A DNA stretch of 64,000 nt from Utricularia gibba (taxonomy: Eukaryota; Streptophyta; Magnoliopsida; Lamiales; Lentibulariaceae). Location of the stretch: contig NEEC01000021.1 of the NCBI GenBank assembly GCA_002189035.1, forward strand, positions 682,001 to 746,000, written 5' to 3'. The notes beneath the pieces were generated by a model that was given only the letters and a program-made list of their open reading frames with translations, was not told the DNA's origin and made no database searches. Within the stretch, counting starts at the first letter, position 1. The number at the start of each line of letters is the position of its first letter. Both the position numbers and the translations under genes were made by a program. Of this stretch, positions 36,880-48,977 are shown in pieces.

Positions 36880-37195
36880 ATATCTAAAATTATATATTTA
36901 ATATCTCATGTTGCTAAAAATTACGAGACGTGAATACAATATAATTTTAATAATAGATTTTGATTTATCGAATTCCATATGTGAATGTGAATAGCCCTAA
37001 CATGAAATTTTGTTATGTGTTAAACTAAAGCTGATTATAACACCGTAAATTGATTCAATTTTTAAAAATTTTGGAAAATATTACATAGTTTTGATAACTT
37101 GATATGTTTTTTGTAATTTTAAAATTTGAGAATTAAAGTTTTTTATACTAATTGAAACTTAATTCATGTTTTTTTTTGTAATTTTCTAATAAAAA
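36880..37195 (+). repeat. Dispersed repeat, copy B
   Basis: ATTTTGATTTATCGAATTCC then ATATGTGAATGTGAA at about 36957-36991 matches copy C at 47500-47535 (ATTTTGATTTATTGAATTTC, ATATGTGAATGTGAA) almost base for base. The following 180 bases align more loosely, ending in a TTGTAATTTTCT-like segment also seen in copy A. Confidence 0.5.
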
Positions 37196-37843
37196 TAATT
37201 ATTTTAAATATTAATGTTTTTTTTTGTCTTATGAGACAGAAAAGTATGGTGGCCGGTTTTCAAGGAATGGGTTTGAAAGTGGTGAGTCAACAAATACTTT
37301 AAATATGGTGCAGCGCAGCGACGATCACGCTTGGGGGTGGGAACAAAGGGTGTACGGGCGAGAGGGACAGGCTGGGCCGCAGCAGCTGACCGGCCACGTA
37401 ATGGGACCGGACCGGACCGGACCCTTTTGCAATTGTGGGCACCCTTGTAATGTGCAACCACTCGACAGACGGTAGGATTCATTCCGGGCTCAAAAATAGA
37501 TACGTGCTTCAAAACGGCACACATAAAAGTGGCATATAAAACGGGAAATTGCAGTGGTCCCTTGTGAAGAGTTAGCTAGCTTCACCTTCCTCCCCTAATA
37601 ATGAATGGTTTCAGTAGGTGGAAGGTTACTCTCCCCGTGTAACACAAATGCTAACATGGAGGGAGATGGGTTGCCAACTTTATGCCAAAATTGAGAAGAC
37701 GGTACTTGATGTTAAAATGTTAAAAAAACACTTTTATCATCCTTGACCACCCCAAACAACATCACCCGGGAGGGGGGCATGTTATGCATATTTAAAACAA
37801 TAACAAAATCAAGAAACTATAGGTTTGTTAATCTAATATCCTA

Positions 37844-38061
37844 AGTGTGTATTTGGTATATGGATCAATTATATTAAAAATAATAGAAAATATATAAAGA
37901 GAGAATATATGATAATATAATTTTATTATAACTCATTTCTTTTTATTATTTTATTCCATATTTATAGGATAAATTATCTTGATTATTATTTATCTTATCT
38001 ATCAAATATTCTTTTTTTTATCATTTAACTATTCTCTTTTATTCTTTTTAACAAACACACT
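37844..38061. mobile_element. MITE-like element with CTA flanks
   Basis: 218 bp with ends AGTGTGTATTTGGTA and, reversed from the right, AGTGTGTTTGTTA, flanked on both sides by CTA (37841-37843 and 38062-38064). The size and the TGTTTG-type ends resemble the element at 35842. The flank is CTA rather than TTA/TAA, so the call is less certain. Confidence 0.5.
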
Positions 38062-40324
38062 CTAAAATTATTTGTTATCACTCAATTGATGAGTTATATC
38101 TAAGATTTATATGGTTTATTATGAAAGAAGAAATCTCTTTATAGAATATTAACAACTAGATGAAATACAACTAATTTCGTAATTTTAAAAAACTTGATCT
38201 AGTCAATCATTACCTAGTCTTATGCAAGACTAGGAATTTAGTTGTAACAACCTCAGATTAAGCCAAGTCTTAGAATAATCAATTTTCTCTTAATTTACAT
38301 TTCCAATAATTAAATCATTGTAATTAAATACTATAAAATATTATGCCATGCGGGATGTTGCGGCGAGTGTCGCATGCTTCACAAGCTCACTCGCTCCACT
38401 TTCGTGGCCATGGTGCTCGTGTAGCACCTTACTTGAGTGCTAATCGCGATGTCGCCATGCCAGGCATCCGTGCACATGGGCGTCGGTCGACCGTCGGTAA
38501 AGGCTAAGGCGAAGGCGTGCACGTGTAAGGTTGCACAAACATGCCTCAAAGTAAAATCTCATATATGAGAGGCATAGGCATTTGACATGATATTGGTTTA
38601 TGATGAGGTAATAAAAATTTGTGTTTCTGAAAAACTTTTCATACACTATCTTTATTCTCAGTATTTAATATGTAATTTATTATATACTTGATTATTTTAT
38701 TTTCAAATTTCGATATAATATTATTTGATGATAAGATTAAAACATGCATAGACATTAAACGACATGGGCTGCCCTCCTGACGATGCGGATGCGAGTTGGA
38801 GATGTGATAACAAGGGGAGCAACGCCTCCATCTGGTGGCCAGGAGATCCGATCACCCCCCATCTGCCTTCAACCAATGCCAACCACAGCAAGGCAAGGGC
38901 TTCTACTTCCAGCCGGCCGACCAACCGCCACCGGGGCCTCCGTTCCACACAGAGATCAGGAGAACGTCCCGATGCTAAAGATTGCTCTTCTATTCGCAGA
39001 CTTGGAATCATCGTCAAGATCTCATGAATCATTTCTAGCACCTCGGAACTGTGTTTCAGAACTCCGGTTTGAGATTTGGTTAACTTCTATTCATGGTTTT
39101 TTGGATTTGATTTAATAATCTGTATACGAAATTATATATTAAGATTAAATAATTATTTTTATAGATCGATCTTAATAGGAATCAATCATTTGGAATCTTG
39201 AATTTAATCGAATTAAATCAACCATTTACTAGAAATCAATAATTTTTTAATATATTTAAATATTTCATTTTAATTTTTTGATATGAAATTATTTTTTGTA
39301 ATACACATCCTTAAATCCTCTCTCTTGTTTTTTATATGTATGATTTTATCTAATAATTAGGTTATAGATTGATCTAATTTTATCATTGATTCTTTGTTTT
39401 TTTTAATTAGAACTTATCCATCCAATTCATGTTGATGGTGTAAGTAAAATGTTTTGATATTATGTTGAAATTAAATATTTGATAGATCGAACAAACACAT
39501 ATAAATAATAAATACATAATAAATATGAATTATATTAAAACAATTAAATTCAATCAAATATTAATAATTTATAAATTCTTATATATATACTTATTTTATT
39601 TTAATTTTTCGATGTGATATTATTTATTCTAATATACATAAACTAAAGTCATTTTGTTTTTTATTGGATGAATCAGCACCACGCCAACCCAACCATCTCT
39701 CTCTCTATCTATCCCGGCAAGGAGTGGCAACGAAAGCAAAGAGGAGGGCAGGCGGTGACCCCTCCATTGTCCATTCCCTTCCGAGAAGTGGCATCCACAT
39801 CCACCGCAGAGGCGTAGTGCACTGCATTTCCAATCAATTTCGGGTCGGAGGACCAATAAATCAGACAATAAGTTCTCAACTACTGCGCCCAACAACAACT
39901 GTCAGAGATTCATTTCATTCAATATAATGCACTGTTGCTGCTTTGCCACACGGAACTCCGCCACCTCTGCTCTGTTCTTCACTTTTGAGGGACTCTCCGG
40001 CCGCCTGCAGCACCACCCATTTACAGAAACGCCCCGATGGATGGATGGATGGATGATTCTCGACCTCTGCACATTCTTTATTTTCCGGCAGGACGGTTTC
40101 CTCCTCATCAGAGGCTCTGAACTCCTTTTCCGTCATGGTGTACTGTTGCTATCCTTCCTTTGAATCATCAATGCGGGGTTTGAACGCATATTAAGAACCC
40201 AAGCTTCAAATATGGTAAATAAAGGACATTATATGTGGAATTATTGAATATTACCACAAATAGATAACAAAAGTAAAATATTTTATCAATTTATTCATCC
40301 TTTTATAATGTTATATATTGAATC

Positions 40325-40805
40325 AGTGTTTTAAAAATGGGTTAAATTCATTAAACTATTTAGTTATAATTTTGGATTGAACCCTTTTTTAGAATGATTT
40401 GAATTGGATTCATTTATTTTTAATTATACACTCATAATTTAATCTATCAAAATAGTGAAAATATACAAAATTAAAAATAGGTCTCTAAACACTTATACAA
40501 ATACATTGAAAAACTTTATCAAAATCATATTCGTCATCTCATATCTTATTCACATAGTATGTAATTCAAATATAAATGAATATTTTCTACTACCAACACA
40601 AATAAATATATAAAAATATAATTATTACAGTTATTTAAAAAATATATATCAAATAGTTATAACATGCTTTATATTTGTTAGTAAGTATCTTCATAAGGTA
40701 AACAGAAAAAATTAAAAAAAAATTAAAAGTAAAAAAATAGAATTGAATCCTACTCACTAAAATACTGATTTGAATCTAACCCGGTTGAACCTATAGTTTT
40801 AAAAT
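40325..40805 (-). repeat. 480-bp dispersed repeat, inverted copy
   Basis: The reverse complement begins ACTATAGGTTCAACCGGGTT, continues AGATTCAAATCAGTATTTTAG and ends with TTCAATCCAAAATTATAACT and GAATTTAACCCATTTTTAAA. The same blocks in the same order are found at 47725-48205 on the plus strand. No ORF or terminal repeats recognised. Confidence 0.55.
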
Positions 40806-41381
40806 AATGTATTGAATTACATTATCTTAAATGTACATTTAGTAGAGTAGTTTATTTAATAATGTATATAAATTATTTATGCTTAGATGAATAAATATTA
40901 TATAGTTAAAATTGAAAATAGATTTTATAAAAATTCTATAAATATATGTTTATGATGATATCATATTTGATAAAAATATTTATAATACATGAATAAAACA
41001 TTTTAAATCTTTTCTAATTAAAAAAATTCCAAGGTTTCGAGATCTCCATCGAATCGACCGGTAAAAAAGTTATTCAAATATTTAAAAATAATAGTTAGTT
41101 TGCAAAATACAATTTTCAATGTCCGCATGTTTTAAAAATTGTTAGTAAATATACCAAACATAGTCAATATATTAAAATCCCGGTGAAATCTGTTACTATT
41201 TGGGGAACTGTACGTAAGGTCCATTGGACTTCAGGAGTCGAAATTAGTATCGGGCCTGGGCGTATTTGGGCATGTCACTGGATGAATCCATGTTGAAGGC
41301 CCAAGCCCAATGGCAGTTCCAAGAAGTTTTCCAGTGTTCGTTGCTGTGTTGCTGTCGACAGGGATGGCGTCATCGTTGCAG

Positions 41382-43931
41382 CTACACCTTGTTGTATGCA
41401 CTACGCCGGCGTTTTCGCTTAAGCCCGTGGGAGCTGAACGGATCCACCCACCTTTCGTCATCCTCCACAGCTCGATCCCACCGTTTCGCGAAGGTCTCTA
41501 GTTCATGCATCGACTGCCGGCGTATCTGCATCATCCTTCTCTTAACTAGTAATCCCAGTTGCAGGGCGGAGCAAATGCAGGGGTGTTTAACTAACCTCTA
41601 CTCGCTCGTCGTTCCCTCGCCTCTGCGGAAACGAGGCAAGCAGGAGAGGATCGGGTTAGTGTAGTGCTGCTCCAGGGTGGGGTGGAGTGGGGTGCGGTGA
41701 AATAACTAGAAAAGAAGTCTTACTCTCGCTACGTCTTCTCGGATCTGTTCCTGCATCAGTTCAGAAATCTCATTTAAGGTAATAGTTTAAATGAAAAGAA
41801 GCAGAGGACAGCAAAAGGAGCAGGCTTGTGCAGTTCAGAAATGAAGAATATTGCAGTGACCTTCTCTGTAGATGAGCCACCCAGTGTTTGTATACCCTGA
41901 TGGATAACGTATTCGCTGTCTACTATGCCGACCTTTCTTGTTCGATCTCCCTGCATGGCATTTGAAAGATAATCTAATCGACAGAAGACGGCCATGATGC
42001 CGAAGACGAGCATATCGAAAACGCATAAGCTTGTGCACAGCAACGAAGCTTCTGATTCATAGAAAGCTTTGAGGTTTAAGGAAAATAAGTAAACGAGCAG
42101 ATACATATTCGCAGACTTACTTGTGCACAGTACCCAAGTTTCATGTCCATCCCCCATCCATGAACAAGATCATTCTGGCCAAGAAAAAGGTTTGTAAAAG
42201 AAGAGTTGCATCAAGTTCCCTTGAAGCATGTGATGAGGATGTTCTTACCGAGAGTTGTATGGGAAATCATTCTATTCACCATTTTAATGCAAACAACACA
42301 AGCAGTACCTGTATCAAATGCCAGGCACATTGCCAAGCTGATCTAGAAAACACAGGAGCCATCCCTTCAACAAATCTGTGACAAAAGTTTAAACTGGCTT
42401 CTGCTTAATCTTGGAGCAGAATGAATTGGGATTGCAAGAATGATTGCTAAAATGGATTTGAAAGCTAGCAATTTGAAACATCTCACCCGGTGCATGGTGG
42501 ACCGTTGCTATCTTCTACACATTTGGTGCTACCCCGTGTATCGTATACTCGTCTTCATGAAAAAGAAGATGCAACAATCAAACATACTGAAAAATGGGAT
42601 GAAGAAGCTGAGATGCATTCATGGAACCAACCTGTGGAATACGTGTGTTCTTTTTCTCACTGTGAGCCTATGGTGTATGTCAGTTGAATTAGGATCTAAA
42701 GCCGGTTGAGAAATTTCAAAACCTTCTGATTTTATGATATCCAGATACCTTGTTCAAGAGGAAACATACATTAAACAAGATACAGCATGAAGAGAAAGCA
42801 AACAAAAAGAACTATCAGGTGCAGAAATAGGGGCATACCTTCCAGGGTGGAAGTTCTTCACTCCAAGATCTTCATCCCAAAGGAATATGTAATCATACCT
42901 TGAGACAACATCTGGATGTAAAAAGCGTTTCGCAAACCACCTACGAATCAGAATGCCACCATCAGAGTTTAGAGCCTCCAGTATGCAGTCTTGGTGACTC
43001 ACTGGGACTAAGTAGCATTACCATTTTGTTTGGTTATGAGCAACCACATGGACAGCTTCTCGACTCCATTCCAGATCCCACCATCCATCCATGTTTTTAT
43101 CGTAATGAAACAGAATGACAGTAAAGTTTTCTGGAAGGAACTGATCGACAGAGTCTTTGAAACATTTCACAGAGCATGCTTTCAGTAAATATTTGAAAAT
43201 TATCCCACCTTTTTAACAATTGCGTGAACATTTTTCTTTTGTTTGAGTCCAACAGGCATAGCAAGCAAATAATGGGAGCTATTGCTTTCCTGAAAACTCC
43301 AAAGGAAACCCCAAGATGTCACAACAACAAGAAGTGACAAACAACAGGCACTAAACTGCACCTCTGTATTAGGGGCGCTGGTCATCCACAAAGGCTTTAG
43401 CTCTAGATCGGAGCTAGCTTCAATTATACCCCGTGGCAGATTACTTAAACTTGAGGTAGTCACCATCCCATCCTAAGTTGAATAGATGATACTCATCAGA
43501 AAATATTCATGACAATTTCCAGAACATGAGAAAGCCAAACTCTGGCGCATACCTTCAATGAATAGAATAACACATCCGACTCCATCTGATAAAACAGTAG
43601 AAAAGCATGTACGGTGTTTACAGTGAGAAACAAAAAGACAACAGCTCTCAATACCATACCTTAGTGGCTTGATGTTGATAATATGATGTCCTGTATATCA
43701 TAAACAGCATTAAAGTACAGATGATTCCCACTAGTGGGAGTTGCTTAATCTTTGCTCCGCGAAGTCCCTGCAGTTTACATTCACAATGAAAAGAAGAACC
43801 AGTACAATATCTATTTAGGAAGAAGTGAAACAGGAACAAACGATCAGATCAAATTCAAATAACACAATTACCCATTCAAGTAAGAAATGCCGCTTCTTTG
43901 CAACCCACCTCCCAAAGGCAGTTCCTTTCAT
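41382..43931 (-). CDS. DUF707 family protein (plant-conserved, type II membrane protein)
   Basis: Fourteen exons: 43872-43931, 43660-43767, 43553-43585, 43362-43472, 43209-43289, 43022-43140, 42839-42940, 42632-42748, 42487-42552, 42309-42375, 42121-42174, 41861-41950, 41724-41750 and 41382-41525. They total 1179 bp, 392 aa, with every phase consistent. The start MKGTAFGRWVAKKR was preferred to upstream non-ATG codons. One membrane span, LPLVGIICTLMLFMIY, near residue 30 gives a short cytosolic tail and a lumenal body. Core motifs: ESNSSHYLLAMPVGLKQKKN, NFTVILFHYD, RYDYIFLWDEDLGV, FHPGRYLDIIKSEG, GMAPVFSRSAW, HGWGMDMKLGYCAQ and VGIVDSEYVIHQGIQTLGG. The C-terminus QIRRQSMHELETFAKRWDRA fits relatives. 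DUF707 proteins have no proven activity; the WDED and conserved His/Asp motifs hint at a glycosyltransferase-like fold (inference). Confidence 0.92.
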
Positions 43932-46900
43932 AGCCACCTTCAATAAGTAGGTCACACTACAAACTACAGAAGATGCGTTACAGGAACCAACAAAGAAAAA
44001 AGGCTCACACACAAATTAACCTCATAAAAAGGTACCTACAAAATCAGTTAAAAACTAGATCTTCTAAAGCTAACTGAAGGAAGAAAGACTAGCCACGTGT
44101 CCACCCATGCAAATTAATAAGCAGAGACCAGAACCCTGAGCAATGCTTCACCTCATCGAAGAGCCTGATTCAGTTAACACTGATGAGTAGTCTCAATGCA
44201 AGCCCACCAACCCAGACCACCCGTGACTTGACACCGCCAAAAAAAACCAAAAAAGTAGAAGGAATAGTGAAGCCAAAAACTTTAAACCCCGAAGGTAAAG
44301 TAAAATACAGATAAGGTCGCTTGAAAGGCGAGCGCATTCAAAAACAGAAAAAAAAAAAAAAAAAAAAAAAAAGCACACTGTCACACACACGCAACACAGC
44401 AAAATAAACAAATTTTCAAGAACAGAATCTGGGTATACCTCAAAACCATAGACTGTATTGATCTGCTGCAACAAAACTCTCAACGCGGAAGCATCTCCCA
44501 GAAACACCTCTCCCTTCAGTAAAGACCCCCGTGATACACACACACAAAAGCGAAAGCTTCAGGGATATAAATATTCAAAATACTATTCTGCGCCCACACC
44601 GAGAAGCAGCGAAACGGATGAAAAAGAGAAGAGTTCCACGTTAAGAAAAGGGGGAAACGGAGAAGTTTCTCCAGTGCGTCGGAAATGCGCACCGTCTTTA
44701 GTTTCACTGTTCAGTGATTTGAAGCCAGAGAGCAATTAATTTGATCATTTTTCATATTAATTTACATGTAAAGAGGTAAATGAAAAATATAATTTAATTA
44801 AATTACTCGCTAAAAAAACCAAATGTCTAATAATGACGTGGAAATATTTTTTAATCATATAATGGACATTTTAAAATAATTAATATATTTAATATAATTA
44901 TTTTTTTATGAGATTTTTTTTCAAAAACAAAACGTAAAATTTTAATACTTATTTAATGAAAATGAGTAACATTACCTAAGAGCAAGGAATTTATAACAAA
45001 AAATTAATTTTTAATATTGGATTTTGATTTTAATATAAATATTTTAATCATAGTATTATTTATAAAATTATTTTATAAATTAACCAACCAAACCCATAAA
45101 CACAAACTAATTGATTTTTTTAATATACTAATGTAAAAAAAGACACATTTTGATAAAATCAAAGATAAATTGTAAGGATAGAAATCTTATAATGATATAC
45201 TATATCGGTTATAGATGTAAAACAAATATATTTAAATAAAAAAATTATTATATATTGTATAATATATTTTCTTTAAAAAATAAAAAATAAAATCATTAGA
45301 ATATAAAATAAACATGACTCTAAAATCATCTTTAATCATTTCTGGAAATGCTGATGTAGTATTTTTGAAAATGATATAAATGTTTTCGGAAATAAGTAAA
45401 CTTGTTTTTCATTTTTTCAAAAAACTAAAATAAGAAAATCCTGTTTACTTTTTAAAACGATATAAAATGTAGTTTACATTTTTATTTTAATATTATAATT
45501 TTCGAAAATGAATACAAAAATAAATAAAACTTAATAAAATAAGCTCAATAACTTAATTTTGAAAAATACTGTATCAGTATTGATAAAGATGCTTTAATAT
45601 AAACGCACTCCTTCATATAAACTGTCGAGTCTTGGCTTCGCATTGTTCTTAACCAACAACCCAAACGGAATTGGTTGTAGTGTTTGGTGGGGTGCAGCTA
45701 ATGTTGCCTGCTTTTAGAGTAAGCTTTGGAGATATCATAAGAAACGTTGAGGTCATCTGAATGGGGTTTGGGAGGAGGAGGTGTCATGGGAATTGAAGAC
45801 GGGGGCTGTCACCCCAATAAATGCGACAATAAAATAACTCACACGAACCAAAGAGGGACACAAAATCGATGTTACTTTGAAAAATACATATATTTTATTA
45901 ATAAATATATATTAAATTAATAACAAAAATTATACATATGTCCAAAAGTCTTACAAATTATATTACTTTATTTTTTGATAATATAATATAATATTAAATT
46001 AATAAAAAACTTTACACAAAGTTGAGATATAGTTCGTTGTTGGGATCTATTATAATAAGATTTACGATTAAGTTTGGAAAAATCAATTCAAAATTGATTT
46101 TAACATAATTGAAAATTTCAAAAAAATAAGAATTAATATATCGCATACAAGTGAATTGGCAGGGTTTCATGGTGCTGAGATTTTGAAAGTGTTTTTTAAA
46201 ATGATTATTATAATATTTGGAATATCAAAAATAAAAAATTAATTTTAATAAGTAAATAATATATTTATCCATATTTATTATTAACTATATTTATAAATTT
46301 ATAATTTGAAAATATTTTTTATATACCATATATATTATTAAAATATTTATAATTTATATTATTACTTTTATTTATATTGAAATTATAATTCAAAAATTAA
46401 ATCGATTAAATTATTTATAACATTAATTTCAATTTTAAAATTATTTTTCGAAAATCAGTTATCATATAAAACTAACAGCCTGTGTTTATTATACAAATGA
46501 AATGATTTTTAAAAATTAATTCTTATAGAATAGAAATGATTCATATGATTTCCGAACGTTGCTTAATTCTCTTACAATACTTCTTTTCGCTTCATAAAGT
46601 TTATGTGGTTTTTCTCCTATAATTTCATCATGATGCTTCAATTTTATTTAAAATTCATCATCACTCACTTCATCAATAAATTCTTACCAGTTTTTTTATG
46701 ATCTTTTTTTAAAACGGCCCTTTGATTGAAAAGAGGCTATGTGAACGTTACTTTCACTTTCATTCAATGTAATGATGCATAAAATGAGCAACAAGTACAT
46801 TATGAATACACACTACTCGAATTTCATATTATTTAAATAATTTATGATGTTTCGTTTTCCTATTCAGCTCACCAAACCTAACGTGTTCAAATTTCAAAAA

Positions 46901-47214
46901 ATTCTCTTGGCCCAACATCATGTCCGTACGGGCTCCTTCAGTTATGGATCTTGAGGCGCGTCCAGCCAGCCAGTCTGTCCTAACCCAAGAGACCCACGAA
47001 GCCCATCCTAACCCAGCCCAAGAAGACCAACAAGAAGTTGTTCAATTGGGCTTTTTCTGGTCGAGGGCCTAATGTTTTCTGCGGCTGCGTAGCCTCGTTA
47101 TTGGGTTGTGCTTTAGCCCACACTCATTATTGGGCTTAGGTAGGTTTATGTGAAAATACTTAAACAATTGTGGGAACTAGTGTTTTAAAATGGTTAGAGT
47201 TTGTGGTTGACATC

Positions 47215-47712
47215 TCAAATTACATTCACTATAAATAGTTTAATTCTCAAATTTCAAAACTATATCATAGGTCTTTTAATTTATATTCTTTAATAAACAT
47301 TTTACTTCTGAATTTATGAAATTATATATTTAACATTCTCATATTATCAAAACTAATCCATTTTGACCTCGAATCTCATTTTAGCGGTGTTTCATTATAA
47401 ACAGTATTTATGATTTTCATTTTTCCTCTTCTAATGATCTTATCCTTTCGGTATTCCAAAAATCATGAAATACAAACGTGATGTAATCCTAACAACATAT
47501 TTTGATTTATTGAATTTCATATGTGAATGTGAAAAGTTTATTATAAAATTTTTTGGGTGTAAAACTAGAATTGGTTCACAGGCTACAATTTTGAAAAAAT
47601 CATTTGGGTTTTCTCAAAATGATTTTGACAACTTTAAATATCTTTTTTGTAATTATGAAACTTGAAAATTAGTATTTATATACTGATTAAAACTTGAAAT
47701 GTTATTTATGTA
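47215..47712 (+). repeat. Dispersed repeat, copy C
   Basis: Longest and clearest copy of the family at 7617 and 36880, in the same orientation. It shares the segment around CATAGGTCTTTTAATTT with copy A and ATATGTGAATGTGAA with copy B. It ends within about 15 bp of the unrelated 480-bp repeat, so the two may form one composite element. Confidence 0.5.
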
Positions 47713-47724
47713 ATTTGGGTTCGA

Positions 47725-48205
47725 CTTATAGTTCAATCGAGTTAGATTCGAATAGCTATTTTAGTGGGTTGGATATAATTCTATTTTTTTTTCTTTTACT
47801 TTCTTATTTTTTAAATTTTTTACTGTATTCTTTCTAGAGATGGTTAGGAATAAATATATGATATGCTATAAATATTTGATATATGTATTTCAAATAAATA
47901 TTAATAATTAGATATATCTATTTGTATTGATAGTAAAAAATACTCATTTGTATTTGGATTACATATGATTTGAATGAGATATGGGACAATAAAGATGATT
48001 TTGATAAATCTTTTTAATGTAATTATATCAAATGTCAAGTTTTAGGGACATATTTTTTATATTATGATGGATTAAATTATAATTTTATAATTATATTCTA
48101 ATATTTTGATAAATATAATTAAAAATTAAGAATCCGATTCAATCCAAAACCATACTTAAACCTTCCAATGGATTTAACTCTTTTAAAAAATTCGTTGGAA
48201 CTATG
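47725..48205 (+). repeat. 480-bp dispersed repeat, direct copy
   Basis: Starts TTATAGTTCAATCGAGTTAG and ends near GATTTAACTCTTTTAAAAAA. It is collinear with the reverse complement of 40325-40805 and with a partial copy at 20730-20945. The inverted pair brackets the DUF707 gene at a distance of about 7 kb. Confidence 0.55.
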
Positions 48206-48380
48206 TTTTGAAGATTCTTTTCTCATATTATTTTAATAAACTAAGCATATTTTAATTTATATTAAATGATATTTACAATAATTTTGTGTATATAAAAATT
48301 TATATATCTATATGTATTTATTTAAATATGGATAATTCAAATATATTATTAATTAAACCGTCTTTCCACTGGGTCGTTAA

Positions 48381-48420
48381 GATAATCTACCACAACAAAA
48401 GATAATCTAGCACAACAAAA
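48381..48420 (+). repeat. 20-bp tandem duplication
   Basis: GATAATCTACCACAACAAAA is followed directly by GATAATCTAGCACAACAAAA, one mismatch in 20. Short local duplication about 560 bp upstream of the Dof start. Confidence 0.8.
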
Positions 48421-48977
48421 GAGAGCATTGTATTTTTTTTAGGTTAAAAAAAATAAAAGAGCCTTAAGTTTAGATCTTACATTTTTTGAAAATTTAATAA
48501 GGAATAGTTATATAAAAGGCGTTTTACTTTTCTTTTTTACCTAATAAAATGGAATAATTTTATTTGAAAATATTCTTCTTTTCAGATTAATCCGCTTACT
48601 GTAATATGTCGCCGGAGAAGATAATATTGTCCGGGCGTTCGTGTATTTCCTGGTTTTTATTCCAATTTCGTACACAGAATCCGGAGAGATGATGTGCATT
48701 TTGACAAGGAATTGTAAGAAAGTTTTGAGCGGTAAGAATTCATTAATTTCGTAGAAAATAAGAAAAAGCAGATTTTGTCTGGTCTGTTGCTTTTTTGCAT
48801 CTTCTACGAGGATTTTCAGCTGATCGTCGTAATCCCGACTGCTCAATCTGGATTTTCTCTAGGTTTGAGTCGTCGTTCAAGTCATCCCGGAATACATTTA
48901 AAGCTTCTACACTAAATTCTCGTTTCGCTTCTGCACATCTCCGGTTATAAATTAGTGACGCTTCACAGAAAGTGGCT

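Larger units (their letters stand above)
35509..41381. other. 5.9-kb repeat-rich intergenic region
   Basis: Holds two MITE-like elements (35842-36067 and 37844-38061), TGTAACAAC-initial repeats near 35693, 36153 and 38243, dispersed repeat copy B (36880-37195), GC-rich islands at 37300-37470, 38340-38540, 38760-39030 and 39670-40150, and an inverted 480-bp repeat (40325-40805). ORFs in the GC islands (37204-37524, 38764-39115, 39629-40163) overlap in opposing frames and have no recognisable domain. The ACCGG motif is repeated three times at about 37405-37420. Confidence 0.5.
43932..48977. other. DUF707 leader, then repeat-rich intergenic DNA up to the Dof gene
   Basis: 43932-44740 is the probable DUF707 5' UTR with an intron and promoter; it contains A25 at 44348-44372. 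From 44740 the DNA is AT-rich. A cluster of GCCCA/TGGGC motifs lies at 46910-47140 without an adjacent gene. Dispersed repeat copy C is at 47215-47712 and the 480-bp repeat at 47725-48205. A 20-bp tandem pair (GATAATCTACCACAACAAAA) is at 48381-48420. 48560-48977 is of gene-like composition and should hold the Dof promoter and leader; TATAAAT at about 48945 is close to the start codon. Confidence 0.5.

Noticed and set aside
38721-39115. Three ORFs of 87-110 codons in a GC-rich patch
   Set aside because: Unrelated products in opposite frames, without homology I recognise; kept only as possible fragments.
39629-40163. Small ORFs on both strands
   Set aside because: Low conservation signals and a (GATG)n microsatellite (40036-40055) inside the reading frame.
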